Positions 38,318-48,482 of a stretch of 64,000 bases of DNA are shown piece by piece. The stretch is taken from NCBI RefSeq assembly GCF_004769195.1, contig NZ_RQET01000001.1, positions 410,572 to 474,571 of the forward strand, in the 5' to 3' direction. This stretch comes from Leptospira fletcheri. Lineage in GTDB: Bacteria; Spirochaetota; Leptospiria; Leptospirales; Leptospiraceae. The translations under genes were made by a program, and so were the position numbers. The notes beneath the pieces are model-generated. The model searched no databases. It was given only the letters and a program-made list of their open reading frames with translations, and was not told where the DNA came from. How positions within the stretch are numbered: the first letter of the stretch is position 1; each line of letters begins with the position of its first letter.

Positions 38318-38635
38318 ATGTCCAAAACTCCCCCGCACCCGACCTTAGACCAAATCCAGCTTTCGACGATTTTCGAAGCGGTGAGTGATCCGATCCGGAG
38401 AAAAATCCTACTGAAATTGCTCGAAGTCGAGGAAGCAAACTGTTCTGCATTTTTGGAATATGCTTCGAAAACGAATCTTTCCTATCATATAGGAAAATTG
38501 AGAGAGGCGGGGCTTACCAAAACCAGATTGGAAGGAACGCAAAAATTTCTATCCTTACGCAACCGGGATCTTGAAAAAAAATTTCCGGGCCTACTCCGTG
38601 CGATCCTCGAAAGTTCCAGAAAAGAAAACAAATGA
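38318..38635 (+). CDS. ArsR-family winged-helix regulator
   Basis: A 105-residue protein. The winged-helix domain reads FEAVSDPIRRKILLKLLEVE (about 18-37), then the recognition-helix region TNLSYHIGKLREAGLTKTRLEGTQKFLSL. This SYHI...L pattern is shared by ArsR/SmtB-like repressors. No cysteine pair for metal sensing is visible (one Cys), so the inducer is unknown. Its promoter carries the mirrored operators at 38212-38279. The ABC exporter genes begin 97 bases downstream on the same strand. Confidence 0.85.
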   Translation: MSKTPPHPTLDQIQLSTIFEAVSDPIRRKILLKLLEVEEANCSAFLEYASKTNLSYHIGKLREAGLTKTRLEGTQKFLSLRNRDLEKKFPGLLRAILESSRKENK

Positions 38636-38732
38636 TCGGAAGGCGGAAAAATCCGCTCGCGTAACTCCGGGCTACTGGAAATATATACCTCTGGAATTCT
38701 AATATACGCTTCCGTAATAACAGGTAAAAGAC

Positions 38733-39665
38733 ATGTCCGACCCATCGATCGTATCCGTCCAAAATGTTTCTAAAACCTACGCAACCGGTTTTCAGGCGTT
38801 GAAAAACATAAATCTCGAGATCAAAGAAGGAGAGATTATCGCTCTCTTAGGCCCGAACGGAGCCGGTAAAACCACTTTGATCTCCTTGGTCTGCGGTTTA
38901 GTGAATGCGAGCGAAGGTTCCGTTACGGTAGGTGGCTACGATATTCTGAAGAATTATCGTCGGACCAGATCCATGATCGGGCTGGTGCCTCAGGAACTGG
39001 CGGTGCATTCCTTCGAAACGGTGATAGCTACCGTAAATTTCAGCCGTGGTCTGTTCGGAAAAGCGCCAAACAGCGAATATGTGGAAAAAATTCTACGATC
39101 CCTCACGCTTTGGGAAAAGAAAGACCAGCCGATTATCACTCTTTCCGGAGGGATGAAACGCAGGGTCATGATCGCCAAAGCCCTATCCCACGAACCTTCC
39201 GTGCTATTCTTGGATGAGCCGACTGCGGGAGTGGATGTGGAGTTGAGAAAAGATATGTGGAACATCGTCCGCTCCCTTAGGGACAACGGGGTCACGATCA
39301 TTCTTACGACTCATTACATCGAAGAGGCGGAGGAGATCGCCGATCGGATCGGAATCATCAGCAAAGGGGAATTGATACTGGTAGAGCGCAAGGAAGAGCT
39401 GATGAGAAAGCTCGGGAAAAAACAGATGACCATAGATCTAACTTCTTCCATCGATTCCATACCGGGTCCCCTTTCTCGATACGAATTGGAGATCGGAGAG
39501 GAAGGAAAGCAGCTGATTTATACTTACGATAGTCACGGAAAACAGAACGGAATCATATCCCTTCTAGACGATCTAAAACTCACCGGTATAGGATTTCGGG
39601 ATCTGAATACTTCCCAAAGTTCCCTGGAAGAAATCTTCGTTCGATTAGTCAAGGAGTCCAAATGA
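38733..39665 (+). CDS. ABC transporter ATP-binding protein
   Basis: A 310-residue ATPase of the ABC-2 exporter type. Walker [11 protein letters not shown]-loop [14 protein letters not shown], signature LSGGMKRR and Walker [13 protein letters not shown] are intact, and the C-terminal 85 residues form the extra domain common in this group. Its stop overlaps the permease start by 4 bases (ATGA), so the two are translationally coupled. Substrate unknown; the upstream ArsR gene suggests induction by a small molecule. Confidence 0.9.
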   Translation: MSDPSIVSVQNVSKTYATGFQALKNINLEIKEGEIIALLGPNGAGKTTLISLVCGLVNASEGSVTVGGYDILKNYRRTRSMIGLVPQELAVHSFETVIATVNFSRGLFGKAPNSEYVEKILRSLTLWEKKDQPIITLSGGMKRRVMIAKALSHEPSVLFLDEPTAGVDVELRKDMWNIVRSLRDNGVTIILTTHYIEEAEEIADRIGIISKGELILVERKEELMRKLGKKQMTIDLTSSIDSIPGPLSRYELEIGEEGKQLIYTYDSHGKQNGIISLLDDLKLTGIGFRDLNTSQSSLEEIFVRLVKESK

Positions 39666-40423
39666 ATTTTCACGCAATTAAAGCGATCTACGTATTGGAA
39701 ATGGCGAGAACAAGACGTACCTTGATGCAAAGCATCGCCTCTCCCGTCATCTCCACTTCTCTGTATTTCGTGGTCTTCGGCTCCGCGATCGGTTCCCGGA
39801 TCCAGGAAGTGGAAGGGGTTCCCTACGGCTCTTTTATCGTTCCCGGCCTCGTGATGCTCTCTCTCCTGACGGAAAGTATATCGAACGCTTCTTTCGGAAT
39901 CTATTTCCCGAAATTCACGGGAACGATCTACGAAATCCTCTCCGCTCCCGTCTCGAGTCTTGAAGCCGTTCTAGGATATGTCGGGGCCGCCGCCACGAAG
40001 TCCCTCATTCTGGGAACCATCATGCTACTAACCGCCTCCTTTTTCGTTCCTGTACGCATCGCTCATCCGGCCTTAATGATCCTTTTCCTGATTCTCACTG
40101 CCGTTTCCTTTAGCTTGTTCGGATTTATCATCGGAATCTGGGCGGACAATTTCGAAAAACTTCAGGTGATCCCTCTTCTGGTCATCACTCCCCTCGTATT
40201 TTTAGGCGGAAGTTTTTATTCCGCGAGCATGCTTCCCCCGTTTTGGCAATCGGTCACATTGTTCAATCCTGTTCTCTATTTGGTCAGCGGCTTTCGCTGG
40301 AGTTTTTACGAGATCTCCGATGTAAGCGTGGAAGTGAGCCTCGCGATGATCCTACTCTTCCTTACCGCCTGCCTCCTCGTAGTGGCTTGGATCTTCCGAA
40401 CGGGATATCATATCAAAAAGTGA
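39662..40423 (+). CDS. ABC-2 type transporter permease
   Basis: A 253-residue membrane protein with six predicted helices. ABC-2 features: the amphipathic N-terminus followed by [13 protein letters not shown], then [18 protein letters not shown], the conserved [20 protein letters not shown] cytoplasmic segment and [20 protein letters not shown] near the end. Works with the ATPase encoded just upstream. A weak hairpin (AGCCG/CGGCT, 40423-40442) followed by TGACTTTT may end the transcript. Confidence 0.9.
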   Translation: MNFHAIKAIYVLEMARTRRTLMQSIASPVISTSLYFVVFGSAIGSRIQEVEGVPYGSFIVPGLVMLSLLTESISNASFGIYFPKFTGTIYEILSAPVSSLEAVLGYVGAAATKSLILGTIMLLTASFFVPVRIAHPALMILFLILTAVSFSLFGFIIGIWADNFEKLQVIPLLVITPLVFLGGSFYSASMLPPFWQSVTLFNPVLYLVSGFRWSFYEISDVSVEVSLAMILLFLTACLLVVAWIFRTGYHIKK

Positions 40424-40480
40424 GCCGATAAGCTAAGCGGCTTGACTTTTCCGTTATTTCGGTGATGCTTAAGCCCCGCT

Positions 40481-43462
40481 ATGCACGAATCCATCCTATT
40501 TTCTCATCATTCCATAGGTGTTTTTTCGCTTTTTCTTCTTACTTGTGTTCTCTCCGCCTTCCTGATCTTCAAAAAGGATAAGACCCTTCCGACATATTAT
40601 CTAATCTTAATGTATCTCGGATATGCGATGATGTTTTTCGGGTATTTCATATCCTATTCCGTCTTCGATCCGATCTCCGCCTACCATAGGTATTTTACCG
40701 TATTCGTAGTCTTTGCCATCGTGTCTTTGATCGGATTCTGCTATCATTTTCCCAAAAACGTACATCCGAAAGAATCCAAAATCGTAATTGCCGGAACCTT
40801 TCTGCTGGCACTAGCCGCCTGGGTTCACTTCATCGTCAAAACGTACCGGATGGAAAAGACGTTCTCCTTTACCGCCCACCAATTCAGCTTCGATTTCGGT
40901 AAGGAATCGGGAGCGACCATCCTATTCTGTTTTTGCGTCAGCATTTTCATTCTGATCAGAAAGATAAATTACTACTCCGATTATCGTGGAATCCTAAAAA
41001 CCTGGTCCGATTCTTTATCGGAGAAGAAGTCCGTATTTCGAATCCCCGCAAAAATATCGCTAGGAATCCTGATCGGATTCAAAAAAATCCTGTTTCCGAT
41101 CGGAAAGGAAGCCGTCGCTCTGCGAGCGTTTCTGCTGACCGCTTTCCTGAATATTCTGAATGCGTTTAATAACCTGCTAAACAAATCCGGCTCCATAGAT
41201 TTCGATACGTATGCGATCGCCTACTTTATTCTTTCCGTGATGACAATGTTCCTGGTTCAAAACGCGTATTTGGATCATTCTCCGGAACCCACCAGTTTTA
41301 TGACCAAGATCCTATCCAGCGCCGTGGTCACCATCATGTTAGCGTTGAGTGCCATCAGTTATATCACTATGTTCGCTCTGGATAAGTCCATACAAAGCAA
41401 GAATATTTCCGAAGTGAATTCCGTAAAAACTTCGCTCAGAAACGGAGAAAAAGATTTTCCCCAGGACGTAAAATACCTTCTGTCCGGACCTACGGGTCCG
41501 GGGCTGTTCGGAAGAGATTATGAAATCGTTTTTAAGAAAAATTCCGATATCGGACCGGATTCTCTAAAAAGCGGAGAGGCGCTTTATAAAAAACAGGAGC
41601 TTCACGAATTCATCGAAAAAAATAGGAAGAAGTACAAGGGAAAAACTCCGGAAGAAACGGAAGCCTTGGCCTCTCAGGAATTCGAAAGAACGAATCCACC
41701 TTTAGAATCGAGAATGTACCGTATGGCGGATCATTTTTATACCCATTACGATTTCGAGATCGGCAAGAAAAGGTACGAGGTCGGCTTCGGATATCTGGAG
41801 TTCAGACAGGCGATACATAACGTCGCCAAATGGTTGGTTCTGATCCAGTTAGGTACTTCCGTCTTTATCCTGATCGCGTTTCCAATCCTTCTCCGCGTAA
41901 GTCTCGTAAAACCTTTGAACGATCTGTTATCCGGAGTGGAAAAAGTGAACCATGGGAACTTGGACGTAAACGTTCCCATTAAAACCATGGACGAGGTCGG
42001 TTTCCTTTCCCTTTCTTTCAACTCCATGGTGGATTCCATACGTAGCGCCAGACAGGAACTCCAGAACTACGCGGATCACCTGGAAGAAAAGGTGGAAGAA
42101 AGAACTAGGGAAGTGCAGGAGAAAATGCGGGAGGTCCAGCAACTCAAGATCCAGCAGGACGGGGATTATTTCTTAACTTCCCTACTTGCAAAACCCTTAT
42201 TTTATAACGCCAATAAATCCGCTAACGTAAACACGAACTTCCTGATCAGACAGAAGAAATATTTCGAATTCCGTAATAAACATGGGGAACTCGGAGGGGA
42301 TATTTGCCTCACCGGGAATCTCCGTTTGGGAACTCCGGAGAATTTTAAGAAATACACGATGGCCTTAAACGGCGATGCGATGGGAAAATCCATGCAAGGC
42401 GCCGGAGGATCCTTAGTCATGGGAGTCGTCATGAATTCGATCATGGCTCGCTCTGCGGCAAACAAACGTGTCCTAGAAAAAACTCCCGAAGAATGGCTTA
42501 CCGAAGTATACCACGAAGTGCATTCCGTCTTCAAAAGCTTCGACGGAAGTATGATCATTTCGGCCACACTCCTGTTGGTGGACGACGAAAGCGGGGAGAC
42601 ATTTTACTGGAATGCGGAACACCCTTTTTCCGTTTTGTATCGGGATGGAAAAGCTTCGTTCATCGAATCGGACTTGGAGCTAAGAAAATTGGGGTTGGAT
42701 TCGGAATATCCTTTTAAAGTCAAAAAATTCCAACTCCATCCGGAAGACGTGGTCATACTTGCTTCGGATGGAAGAGACGACCTAATGCTCTCGAACGTGA
42801 ACGGCAAACGGATCATCAACGAAGACGAAAACCTATTCCTGCAAATCGTCGAAAATTCCCATGCCGAAATATCCGCGATAGAACGTGCGATACGGGAAAC
42901 GGGAGAAGTCATAGACGATCTTTCCATCCTGAGGATCGGCTTCCGAGAAACCGGAAGACCTGCGACTGCAGGTCTGCTTCCCGAGGAAGAAGAGCAGGAA
43001 GACAGAATTACGATCAGAAATCTTTACAAAGAAGGTAAGGAGCTTTACAAGATCGGCGAAGTGCAAAAGGCGATCGGGATCCTTATGGACGCTTACGCCG
43101 CCGATAATTCCAACCAAAGATTGAACAAACTTTTAGGATTGCTTAGCTTTAAGGAAAAGGATTATCCGTTAGCGGTACAAGTGCTCAGTAAATATCTTTC
43201 CTACGACCCGGATACGGCGGAACTTTGGTACTATCTGTCTATCGCGGAAAAGAAACTCGGAAATCTGACCCAAGCCTTACAAGCGGCAAAGATGGTGAAC
43301 CAGCTCCAACCCATGAACGTGCAAAATCTTGTAAATCTTTCCGATCTCAACCGTCTCCTAGGTCACAAAGAAGAGGCGATCCAATACACGAAAAACGCGG
43401 AAGAAATCGACCCGGAAAATAAGAATATCCGCAAATTGAAAAAGTTGCTGGAAATAGACTGA
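40481..43462 (+). CDS. SpoIIE-type protein phosphatase with membrane, HAMP and TPR domains
   Basis: A 993-residue signalling protein. Residues 1-300 contain about eight membrane helices, followed by a 130-residue extracytoplasmic part, another helix near 445-470, and a HAMP linker (about 470-525: PLNDLLSGVEKVNHGNLDVNV). A coiled coil (525-560) leads to the PP2C/SpoIIE domain (about 600-820), with metal-binding Asp in LGGDIC, GDAMGKS, SDGRDDL and DDLSIL. The C-terminus (about 840-990) holds TPR-like repeats. It probably dephosphorylates an anti-sigma antagonist in response to an external signal. Confidence 0.9.
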   Translation: MHESILFSHHSIGVFSLFLLTCVLSAFLIFKKDKTLPTYYLILMYLGYAMMFFGYFISYSVFDPISAYHRYFTVFVVFAIVSLIGFCYHFPKNVHPKESKIVIAGTFLLALAAWVHFIVKTYRMEKTFSFTAHQFSFDFGKESGATILFCFCVSIFILIRKINYYSDYRGILKTWSDSLSEKKSVFRIPAKISLGILIGFKKILFPIGKEAVALRAFLLTAFLNILNAFNNLLNKSGSIDFDTYAIAYFILSVMTMFLVQNAYLDHSPEPTSFMTKILSSAVVTIMLALSAISYITMFALDKSIQSKNISEVNSVKTSLRNGEKDFPQDVKYLLSGPTGPGLFGRDYEIVFKKNSDIGPDSLKSGEALYKKQELHEFIEKNRKKYKGKTPEETEALASQEFERTNPPLESRMYRMADHFYTHYDFEIGKKRYEVGFGYLEFRQAIHNVAKWLVLIQLGTSVFILIAFPILLRVSLVKPLNDLLSGVEKVNHGNLDVNVPIKTMDEVGFLSLSFNSMVDSIRSARQELQNYADHLEEKVEERTREVQEKMREVQQLKIQQDGDYFLTSLLAKPLFYNANKSANVNTNFLIRQKKYFEFRNKHGELGGDICLTGNLRLGTPENFKKYTMALNGDAMGKSMQGAGGSLVMGVVMNSIMARSAANKRVLEKTPEEWLTEVYHEVHSVFKSFDGSMIISATLLLVDDESGETFYWNAEHPFSVLYRDGKASFIESDLELRKLGLDSEYPFKVKKFQLHPEDVVILASDGRDDLMLSNVNGKRIINEDENLFLQIVENSHAEISAIERAIRETGEVIDDLSILRIGFRETGRPATAGLLPEEEEQEDRITIRNLYKEGKELYKIGEVQKAIGILMDAYAADNSNQRLNKLLGLLSFKEKDYPLAVQVLSKYLSYDPDTAELWYYLSIAEKKLGNLTQALQAAKMVNQLQPMNVQNLVNLSDLNRLLGHKEEAIQYTKNAEEIDPENKNIRKLKKLLEID

Positions 43463-43475
43463 AAGATTCCTAACA

Positions 43476-43506
43476 AGCGCTCTTAACGCAGTATGATAAG
43501 AGCGCT
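43476..43506. terminator. Hairpin between convergent SpoIIE and monooxygenase genes
   Basis: AGCGCTCTTA (43476-43485), an 11-base loop, TAAGAGCGCT (43497-43506): a 10-bp perfect stem between two convergent stop codons. No T-run, so efficiency as a terminator is uncertain. Confidence 0.55.
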
Positions 43507-43514
43507 GGAAGGAC

Positions 43515-44906
43515 TCATCTACTTAGGGCAACCGGTTCCTTCGAAGCAGTCCTGAAAAAGGATTTGTAGAAACCTTTACGGCCGGCAGGAGGTTTTCCTA
43601 TGTCGATTCCCGCCTTTGCCAGGTCGGATTTCAAATCCTTCCGAAATCCGTGATAATCGACTTCGACCGCATGCCTCTGGCCGCCTCCGAAACTGAAATG
43701 AGGATGGTCGATTTCGTATTGGATCTCCGCTTTTAGATTTTTAGGTCTTTCGTATTTTCCTAATATCTCCATACAGGCCAGTTTCGCCTGATAATCCGCC
43801 ATAGGCCAAATGCAACCGACAGGCTGAAAAAGACCGATAAAATACAGGTTCCGATAATCCGGATGCATCATCTTCCGATACAAGGGGATCTTCTCCGCAT
43901 ATTGAAAATCGATAAACGACTTGTCAAAAAACGGGAAGGTAGTCCAAAATCCGGTACAGGCGCAAATGATATCGAACTTTTCCTCCGTTCCGTCCGCGAA
44001 CTCGACGGACTTTCCGTGAAAAGCCTTGATCGCAGGTCTCGGTTTGATCCTGCCGTGCCGAATAAAATCCAGAAGATCCGAATTTAAGGTGGGGTGATGG
44101 CTCAACGCCGGAGCGGTGTTGACCGGTAATCCGTAATTTTTATACGATCCTTGTAAAACATAGAGCAACTTCGTGAGAACGTATTGCTTGATCTTGGCCG
44201 GGATCCAGGAGGGAGTCATTGCGGCGAATACGTCGGAGGGCATCCCGAACAGAAACTTCGGAAAAAACCATTGCGGACTCCTCATGGATAATTTCACGCT
44301 TTTCGCAAGGCGGGCGGATTCCACCGCTACGTCGCAGGCGGAATTTCCTCCTCCGATGATCAGCACGTCCTTTCCTCTCCAATCCTCCGTTACTCCCTTA
44401 AAATCATGGGAATGAAGGAACTTTCCTGTGAATTTTCCTTCGTATTTAGGATATTTCGGATCCCAATGATGACCGTTTGCGACCATTAAAATATCAAAGT
44501 TTTCTACTTTATTTTTCTCTTTTGAATCCGTAAATTCCACCTTCCAATCCCCGCCCTCAGTACGAGAGATCTTTTTGATCGAATGATTGAATCTAATCTT
44601 ATGATAAACGCCGAAATGTTTGGCGTAGGATTCGAAATAAGCCTGCAATTGCTTATGATTCGGATAATCGGGATATTCTTCCGGCATGGGAAAATCCTCG
44701 TATTCCGACCATACCTTGGAACTGATGATATGAGTATTTTCGTAAACGCTGGAATGACCCGTTTTGGAATTAAAGACCCAATTCCCTCCTACCTTATCGT
44801 TTTTTTCGAAGACTACCACGTCGATACCGTATTCCACGCAATTCTTCGCGGCTGCAATTCCGCTCGGCCCGGCTCCGACCACGCAAACTCGTTTGTTCGA
44901 TTTCAT
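43515..44906 (-). CDS. Flavin-containing monooxygenase
   Basis: A 463-residue FAD/NADPH enzyme starting at the ATG at 44906 with GAGAAG upstream; the TTG at 44957 is less likely. The FAD-binding GAGPSG lies at 11-16, the FMO fingerprint [11 protein letters not shown] at about 159-169 and the NADPH-binding GGGNSA at about 185-190. The family oxygenates nitrogen or sulfur, or carries out Baeyer-Villiger reactions. The substrate is unknown. It is divergent from a TetR gene with a shared control region, suggesting substrate-induced expression. Confidence 0.9.
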   Translation of the reverse strand: MKSNKRVCVVGAGPSGIAAAKNCVEYGIDVVVFEKNDKVGGNWVFNSKTGHSSVYENTHIISSKVWSEYEDFPMPEEYPDYPNHKQLQAYFESYAKHFGVYHKIRFNHSIKKISRTEGGDWKVEFTDSKEKNKVENFDILMVANGHHWDPKYPKYEGKFTGKFLHSHDFKGVTEDWRGKDVLIIGGGNSACDVAVESARLAKSVKLSMRSPQWFFPKFLFGMPSDVFAAMTPSWIPAKIKQYVLTKLLYVLQGSYKNYGLPVNTAPALSHHPTLNSDLLDFIRHGRIKPRPAIKAFHGKSVEFADGTEEKFDIICACTGFWTTFPFFDKSFIDFQYAEKIPLYRKMMHPDYRNLYFIGLFQPVGCIWPMADYQAKLACMEILGKYERPKNLKAEIQYEIDHPHFSFGGGQRHAVEVDYHGFRKDLKSDLAKAGIDIGKPPAGRKGFYKSFFRTASKEPVALSR

Positions 44907-44955
44907 AAAACTTCTCACCCGATTTTCAATCTTTCCATTGGGAAAAAAATCCGAC

Positions 44956-45007
44956 AAATGTCACATTTTTACAAAATCTTACTTTCCTTGAATTTAGGGA
45001 CAAGGAA
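44956..45007. promoter_or_regulatory. Inverted repeats in the monooxygenase/TetR control region
   Basis: Two palindromes lie between the divergent starts: AAATGT-C-ACATTT at 44956-44968, and TTCCTTG (44984-44990) with CAAGGAA (45001-45007) around a 10-base spacer. Either could be the operator for the adjacent TetR regulator. Confidence 0.5.
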
Positions 45008-45047
45008 TTTTTCATGAACATCGACCCTGCTCGGAGATATATAACAA

Positions 45048-45707
45048 ATGTTAGATTTTGAATCCAAAAAGTTCGACTCGAATCTCGGCGGCGAAAACCG
45101 GAGGACCTATAAATCCAAACCGCCCTTGCAGGAGAGGTCCCAGCAACGAGTGACTCTCGTTTTGAAGGCAACGGAGAATATGCTAAAAAAAATGGATCCG
45201 GAAGAAATCTCCATCCCCGATATCGCGAAGGAATCCGGAGTTCCCCGAGGTAGCATTTACCAATTCTTTCCGGACAAGTACGTCTTATTTACGAAACTAG
45301 CGGAGTTGCATCTTGCAAGAGTCGGAGAAATTCTGGCCGAGAAATCTTCCAAGAACCGAAAATTATCTTGGAAAAAATTAGTAGGCCTCTGGGTAAACGC
45401 TGCCTCCGACTACTACGATTCCACTCCGGCCGCGAGTGCATTGATTTTGGGCGGCCCCTTGAGTAGGAACGCATATTTAGCTCAGGAGGTTACGATTGAT
45501 CATATCGGAAAAGGAGTTCGGACCCGCCTGGAAAATCTCAAAGAACCCTTGTATCTCCCCCGAAAACCCGACGTAGCCACATTGGGCGTGGAAATCGCAT
45601 TCGCTTGTATGAAACGAGGCTATTATCAGGAAAATAGAATATCCGAATCGATCCGCCGCCAAGCCGTCCGAGCCGTCACGGCATACTTTTCCGAATGGGA
45701 ACGCTAA
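45048..45707 (+). CDS. TetR/AcrR-family regulator
   Basis: A 219-residue protein. After a basic N-terminal extension of about 30 residues, the HTH domain reads LKATENMLKKMDPEEISIPDIAKESGVPRGSIYQFFPDKYVLF in segments (about 43-86), the classic TetR recognition helix pattern. The C-terminal ligand domain is not assignable. It faces the flavin monooxygenase gene and probably represses it and itself. Confidence 0.88.
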   Translation: MLDFESKKFDSNLGGENRRTYKSKPPLQERSQQRVTLVLKATENMLKKMDPEEISIPDIAKESGVPRGSIYQFFPDKYVLFTKLAELHLARVGEILAEKSSKNRKLSWKKLVGLWVNAASDYYDSTPAASALILGGPLSRNAYLAQEVTIDHIGKGVRTRLENLKEPLYLPRKPDVATLGVEIAFACMKRGYYQENRISESIRRQAVRAVTAYFSEWER

Positions 45708-45774
45708 GGAGCGGCGCTTGTCTACTTGGAATTTTCGCCGGTTGGTTTCGACTTTGAATCGAAAATCATCCGAT

Positions 45775-47268
45775 CTAATTCTCGTCCCCCCACCCTATAT
45801 CGTTTAGAAAATCGTCGTAGGTACCGTCGAAGACCCGAATCGTATCTTGATCGAACACGATCAGCTTCGTCGCGACCGCTTTCAGGTGCATTTCGTTGTG
45901 GGTTACCATGATTACCGATCCTTCGAACTCGTCGATGGCTTCGATCAGGGAATCGCAGGATTGCATGTCCAAATGGTTCGTCGGCTCGTCCAAAAACAAA
46001 AGATGGCAGGGAGTGACTAGGATTTTCCCGAGCAGAACGCGACTTTTCTCTCCGCCCGAAAGAACTTTAATCTTCTTTAATGCAAGATCATCGGAGAACA
46101 TCAATCCGCCGGCGATCGTTCTGGCCTGCCATTCCGTACAGGACTTTTCGGCGCTCATAATCTCTTCGACGACTGTCGCGTTTTCGTTCAGATTCGATTT
46201 GTTCGTTTGGCCGAAATACCCTTCCTTCAAAATCGGATGCTTGCGGACCGTTCCGGCGGAAGGTTCCAATTCCCCCGCAAGAAGTTTCAACAGAGTGGAT
46301 TTTCCTTTTCCGTTCTTACCTATAATGCAGATCCGATCGCGATTTCCCACGCTGATGGAAAAATCGCGGATTAAAAACGGCTCCTTTCCGGTATAAGAAA
46401 ACGACAGATTCTCCGCGGATAACATCTGGCTAGCCGCAAAAGGAGCGCTATTGAAATAAAGTTCCAAATCCGGAATCGCGTCGAGAGCCTTCATCTCCCC
46501 CTGCTTTTCCAATCTTTTCACCCTCGATTGGGCCCGGCTCGCAAAACTGGCCTTGGCCTTGAACCTAGCGATAAAGATCTCTTCCTGCTTCCTTTTTTTG
46601 GCTTCGTTCAGCCTGGTTTTTTCGTAAATTTCTTCGGCTTGGTTGATCTGAGAATACAATTTATCCGTATCCCCTTGCACCTTAATAGCCTTCGTTCTAT
46701 GAATTGCGGCTGTATGCGTAACCACGCTGTCCATAAAACTTCGATCATGCGTGACGAGCACGATCTCCCCTTCCCATTCCCTTAGGAATTCCTCCAGCCA
46801 GCGGATCGTGACTATGTCCAGATAGTTGTTCGGTTCGTCGAGCATCAATAGGTCGGGACCCGATGCCAACAGCTTCGCCAAATTCATCCGAATTTGATAT
46901 CCGCCGGAGAATTCGTTCGGATTCCTTTCCATATCCGCTTCGGAAAAGCCCAGTCCGAAAAGAATTCTCTCCACCTGCCAGGTTTCGTATTCTTCTCCCT
47001 CCGGTAATCCGAGCGCGCATTCTTCCAAAACCGTGGGTTTGGAGAATTTCAAATGTTGTTCCAAATGGCCGATCTTGTAACCTTTAGGAACGCTGATATT
47101 GCCGGAGTCGGGTTCGGTTTCCCCCAAGATCATCCGAAATAGAGTAGATTTACCGTGCCCGTTCCTTCCGACAAGACCGAGTTTTTCCCCTCGGTTCATG
47201 CTCAGATTCAAATCGTCAAAGAGGACCTTGGATTGATAGGATTTGTTTAAATTGGAAATTTTGATCAT
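45775..47268 (-). CDS. ABC-F family ATPase
   Basis: A 497-residue soluble protein with two ABC domains and no membrane segments. Walker A motifs GRNGHGKST (about 35) and GKNGKGKST (about 310), signatures FSGGYQIR and LSGGEKSR, Walker B motifs [12 protein letters not shown] and [12 protein letters not shown]. The charged linker between domains (about 205-265, [14 protein letters not shown]) fits the P-site tRNA interaction motif of ribosome-acting ABC-F factors. Whether it is a housekeeping translation factor or an antibiotic-resistance type cannot be decided. Confidence 0.9.
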   Translation of the reverse strand: MIKISNLNKSYQSKVLFDDLNLSMNRGEKLGLVGRNGHGKSTLFRMILGETEPDSGNISVPKGYKIGHLEQHLKFSKPTVLEECALGLPEGEEYETWQVERILFGLGFSEADMERNPNEFSGGYQIRMNLAKLLASGPDLLMLDEPNNYLDIVTIRWLEEFLREWEGEIVLVTHDRSFMDSVVTHTAAIHRTKAIKVQGDTDKLYSQINQAEEIYEKTRLNEAKKRKQEEIFIARFKAKASFASRAQSRVKRLEKQGEMKALDAIPDLELYFNSAPFAASQMLSAENLSFSYTGKEPFLIRDFSISVGNRDRICIIGKNGKGKSTLLKLLAGELEPSAGTVRKHPILKEGYFGQTNKSNLNENATVVEEIMSAEKSCTEWQARTIAGGLMFSDDLALKKIKVLSGGEKSRVLLGKILVTPCHLLFLDEPTNHLDMQSCDSLIEAIDEFEGSVIMVTHNEMHLKAVATKLIVFDQDTIRVFDGTYDDFLNDIGWGDEN

Positions 47269-47544
47269 AGAGGGTGAAAAATGCCGTTTCTAGCCAAAAT
47301 TGTTCGAAGAGATTAATTTTCTATTCGGATTTGGATTCTTTTGTCGGCAACCTAGGCCCGATCCGTTCGCAGATTCCGTTCCGCCGGAGCTCGTCTGCGA
47401 CAACGCGCGGATTTCGCCCCTCCATGACGGATTTTTAAGGCAGCAAAACGAATTCCGATAAGGGAGAATACGATTCGCTCTGAATCATATTTCGGCGAGG
47501 ACGTAAAAAAAGATTGATTTTTTCATCCTTTAAATAACCAATTA

Positions 47545-47554
47545 GTTATATAAC
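47545..47554. promoter_or_regulatory. Palindrome directly before the ArsR start
   Basis: GTTATATAAC, a 10-bp perfect palindrome within the near-repeat AACCAATTAGTTATATAACC that ends at the ATG. It is a likely autoregulatory operator. Confidence 0.45.
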
Positions 47555-47556
47555 CA

Positions 47557-47937
47557 ATGAGATATAAAAAAAGCACCTCCGATCAATTGGACGCGACGTT
47601 CTTCGCGTTGGCGGATCCTACGAGAAGGGCGATCCTAAAAAGATTGGCTTCCGGAGAAGTCGCCGTAATGGATCTGGCAAAACCTTTCGCGATGAGCCAA
47701 CCGGCGATTTCCAAACATTTGAAAGTATTGGAAAAAGCGGGACTCGTTTCCAGGGTACAAGACGCACAAAAGCGTCCGTGCAGATTAGAAGGCAAGCCCT
47801 TAGAGGAGGCGAACCGTTGGTTGGAAGAATATCGAAAATTCTGGGAAATCAGATACGGTCACTTGGACGAATTGCTGGAAGAATTGAAAGCGACACGACG
47901 TCCGAAAAGGAATTCGTCCAAGCGGAAAAAGGAGTAA
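47557..47937 (+). CDS. ArsR-family regulator of an ArsR-SRPBCC operon
   Basis: A 126-residue protein. The winged helix reads FFALADPTRRAILKRLASGEVAVMDLAKPF (in parts, about 15-44), then MSQPAISKHLKVLEKAGLVSR and the wing. This subgroup is commonly paired with a SRPBCC gene, as here (3 bases downstream). No ribosome site precedes the ATG; the palindrome GTTATATAAC at 47545-47554 lies directly before it and may serve as operator and promoter of a leaderless transcript. Confidence 0.9.
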   Translation: MRYKKSTSDQLDATFFALADPTRRAILKRLASGEVAVMDLAKPFAMSQPAISKHLKVLEKAGLVSRVQDAQKRPCRLEGKPLEEANRWLEEYRKFWEIRYGHLDELLEELKATRRPKRNSSKRKKE

Positions 47938-47940
47938 AGA

Positions 47941-48447
47941 ATGAGTTTATCTAAAAATGTGAAAGTAGTCGCCAAAGGTGAAAAAGAGATCGTCATGACC
48001 CGTTCTTTCCAGGCGAATCGGGAATTGGTCTTCGATTGCTTTACGAAACCGGAATTATTGAAGCGATGGCTTTTCGGACCCGACGGATGGATCCTATCCT
48101 TATGCGAAGTCGATCTCCGCATCGGCGGAAAATACCGTTACGTCTGGAAACGCGAAGAAAACGGAACGGAAATGGGAGCGGGAGGAGTGTATAAGAAAAT
48201 CGATAAACCGGAACTCTTGGTTTGCACCGAAAAATTCGAAGAGACCTGGTATCCCGGAGAAGCTCTCTTAACGAACGAATTCGTATCGGAAGGAAACCGA
48301 ACGAATCTGATCGTAACCATACTATACGAATCCAAAGAGGCCAGAGACATGGTGCTCAAATCTCCGATGGAAGGCGGAGTGGAACAAAGCTATAATCGCT
48401 TGGCGAATCTTTTGGATACGGTATCGATCTCTCAAGAAAGCAAGTAA
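47941..48447 (+). CDS. SRPBCC (AHSA1-like) domain protein
   Basis: A 168-residue protein of the START/Bet v1 fold: MTRSFQANRELVFDCFTKPELLKRWLFGPDGW (in parts, about 19-50), DLRIGGKYRYVWKREENGTEMGAGG and the C-terminal GGVEQSYNRLANLLDT helix, all typical of the AHSA1-like group. These proteins bind hydrophobic ligands; the precise role is unknown. It is in an operon with the ArsR regulator upstream and a VOC protein 35 bases downstream. Confidence 0.9.
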   Translation: MSLSKNVKVVAKGEKEIVMTRSFQANRELVFDCFTKPELLKRWLFGPDGWILSLCEVDLRIGGKYRYVWKREENGTEMGAGGVYKKIDKPELLVCTEKFEETWYPGEALLTNEFVSEGNRTNLIVTILYESKEARDMVLKSPMEGGVEQSYNRLANLLDTVSISQESK

Positions 48448-48482
48448 AACGGTACGGAATCTTAATACAAAGAGGAAATTTT

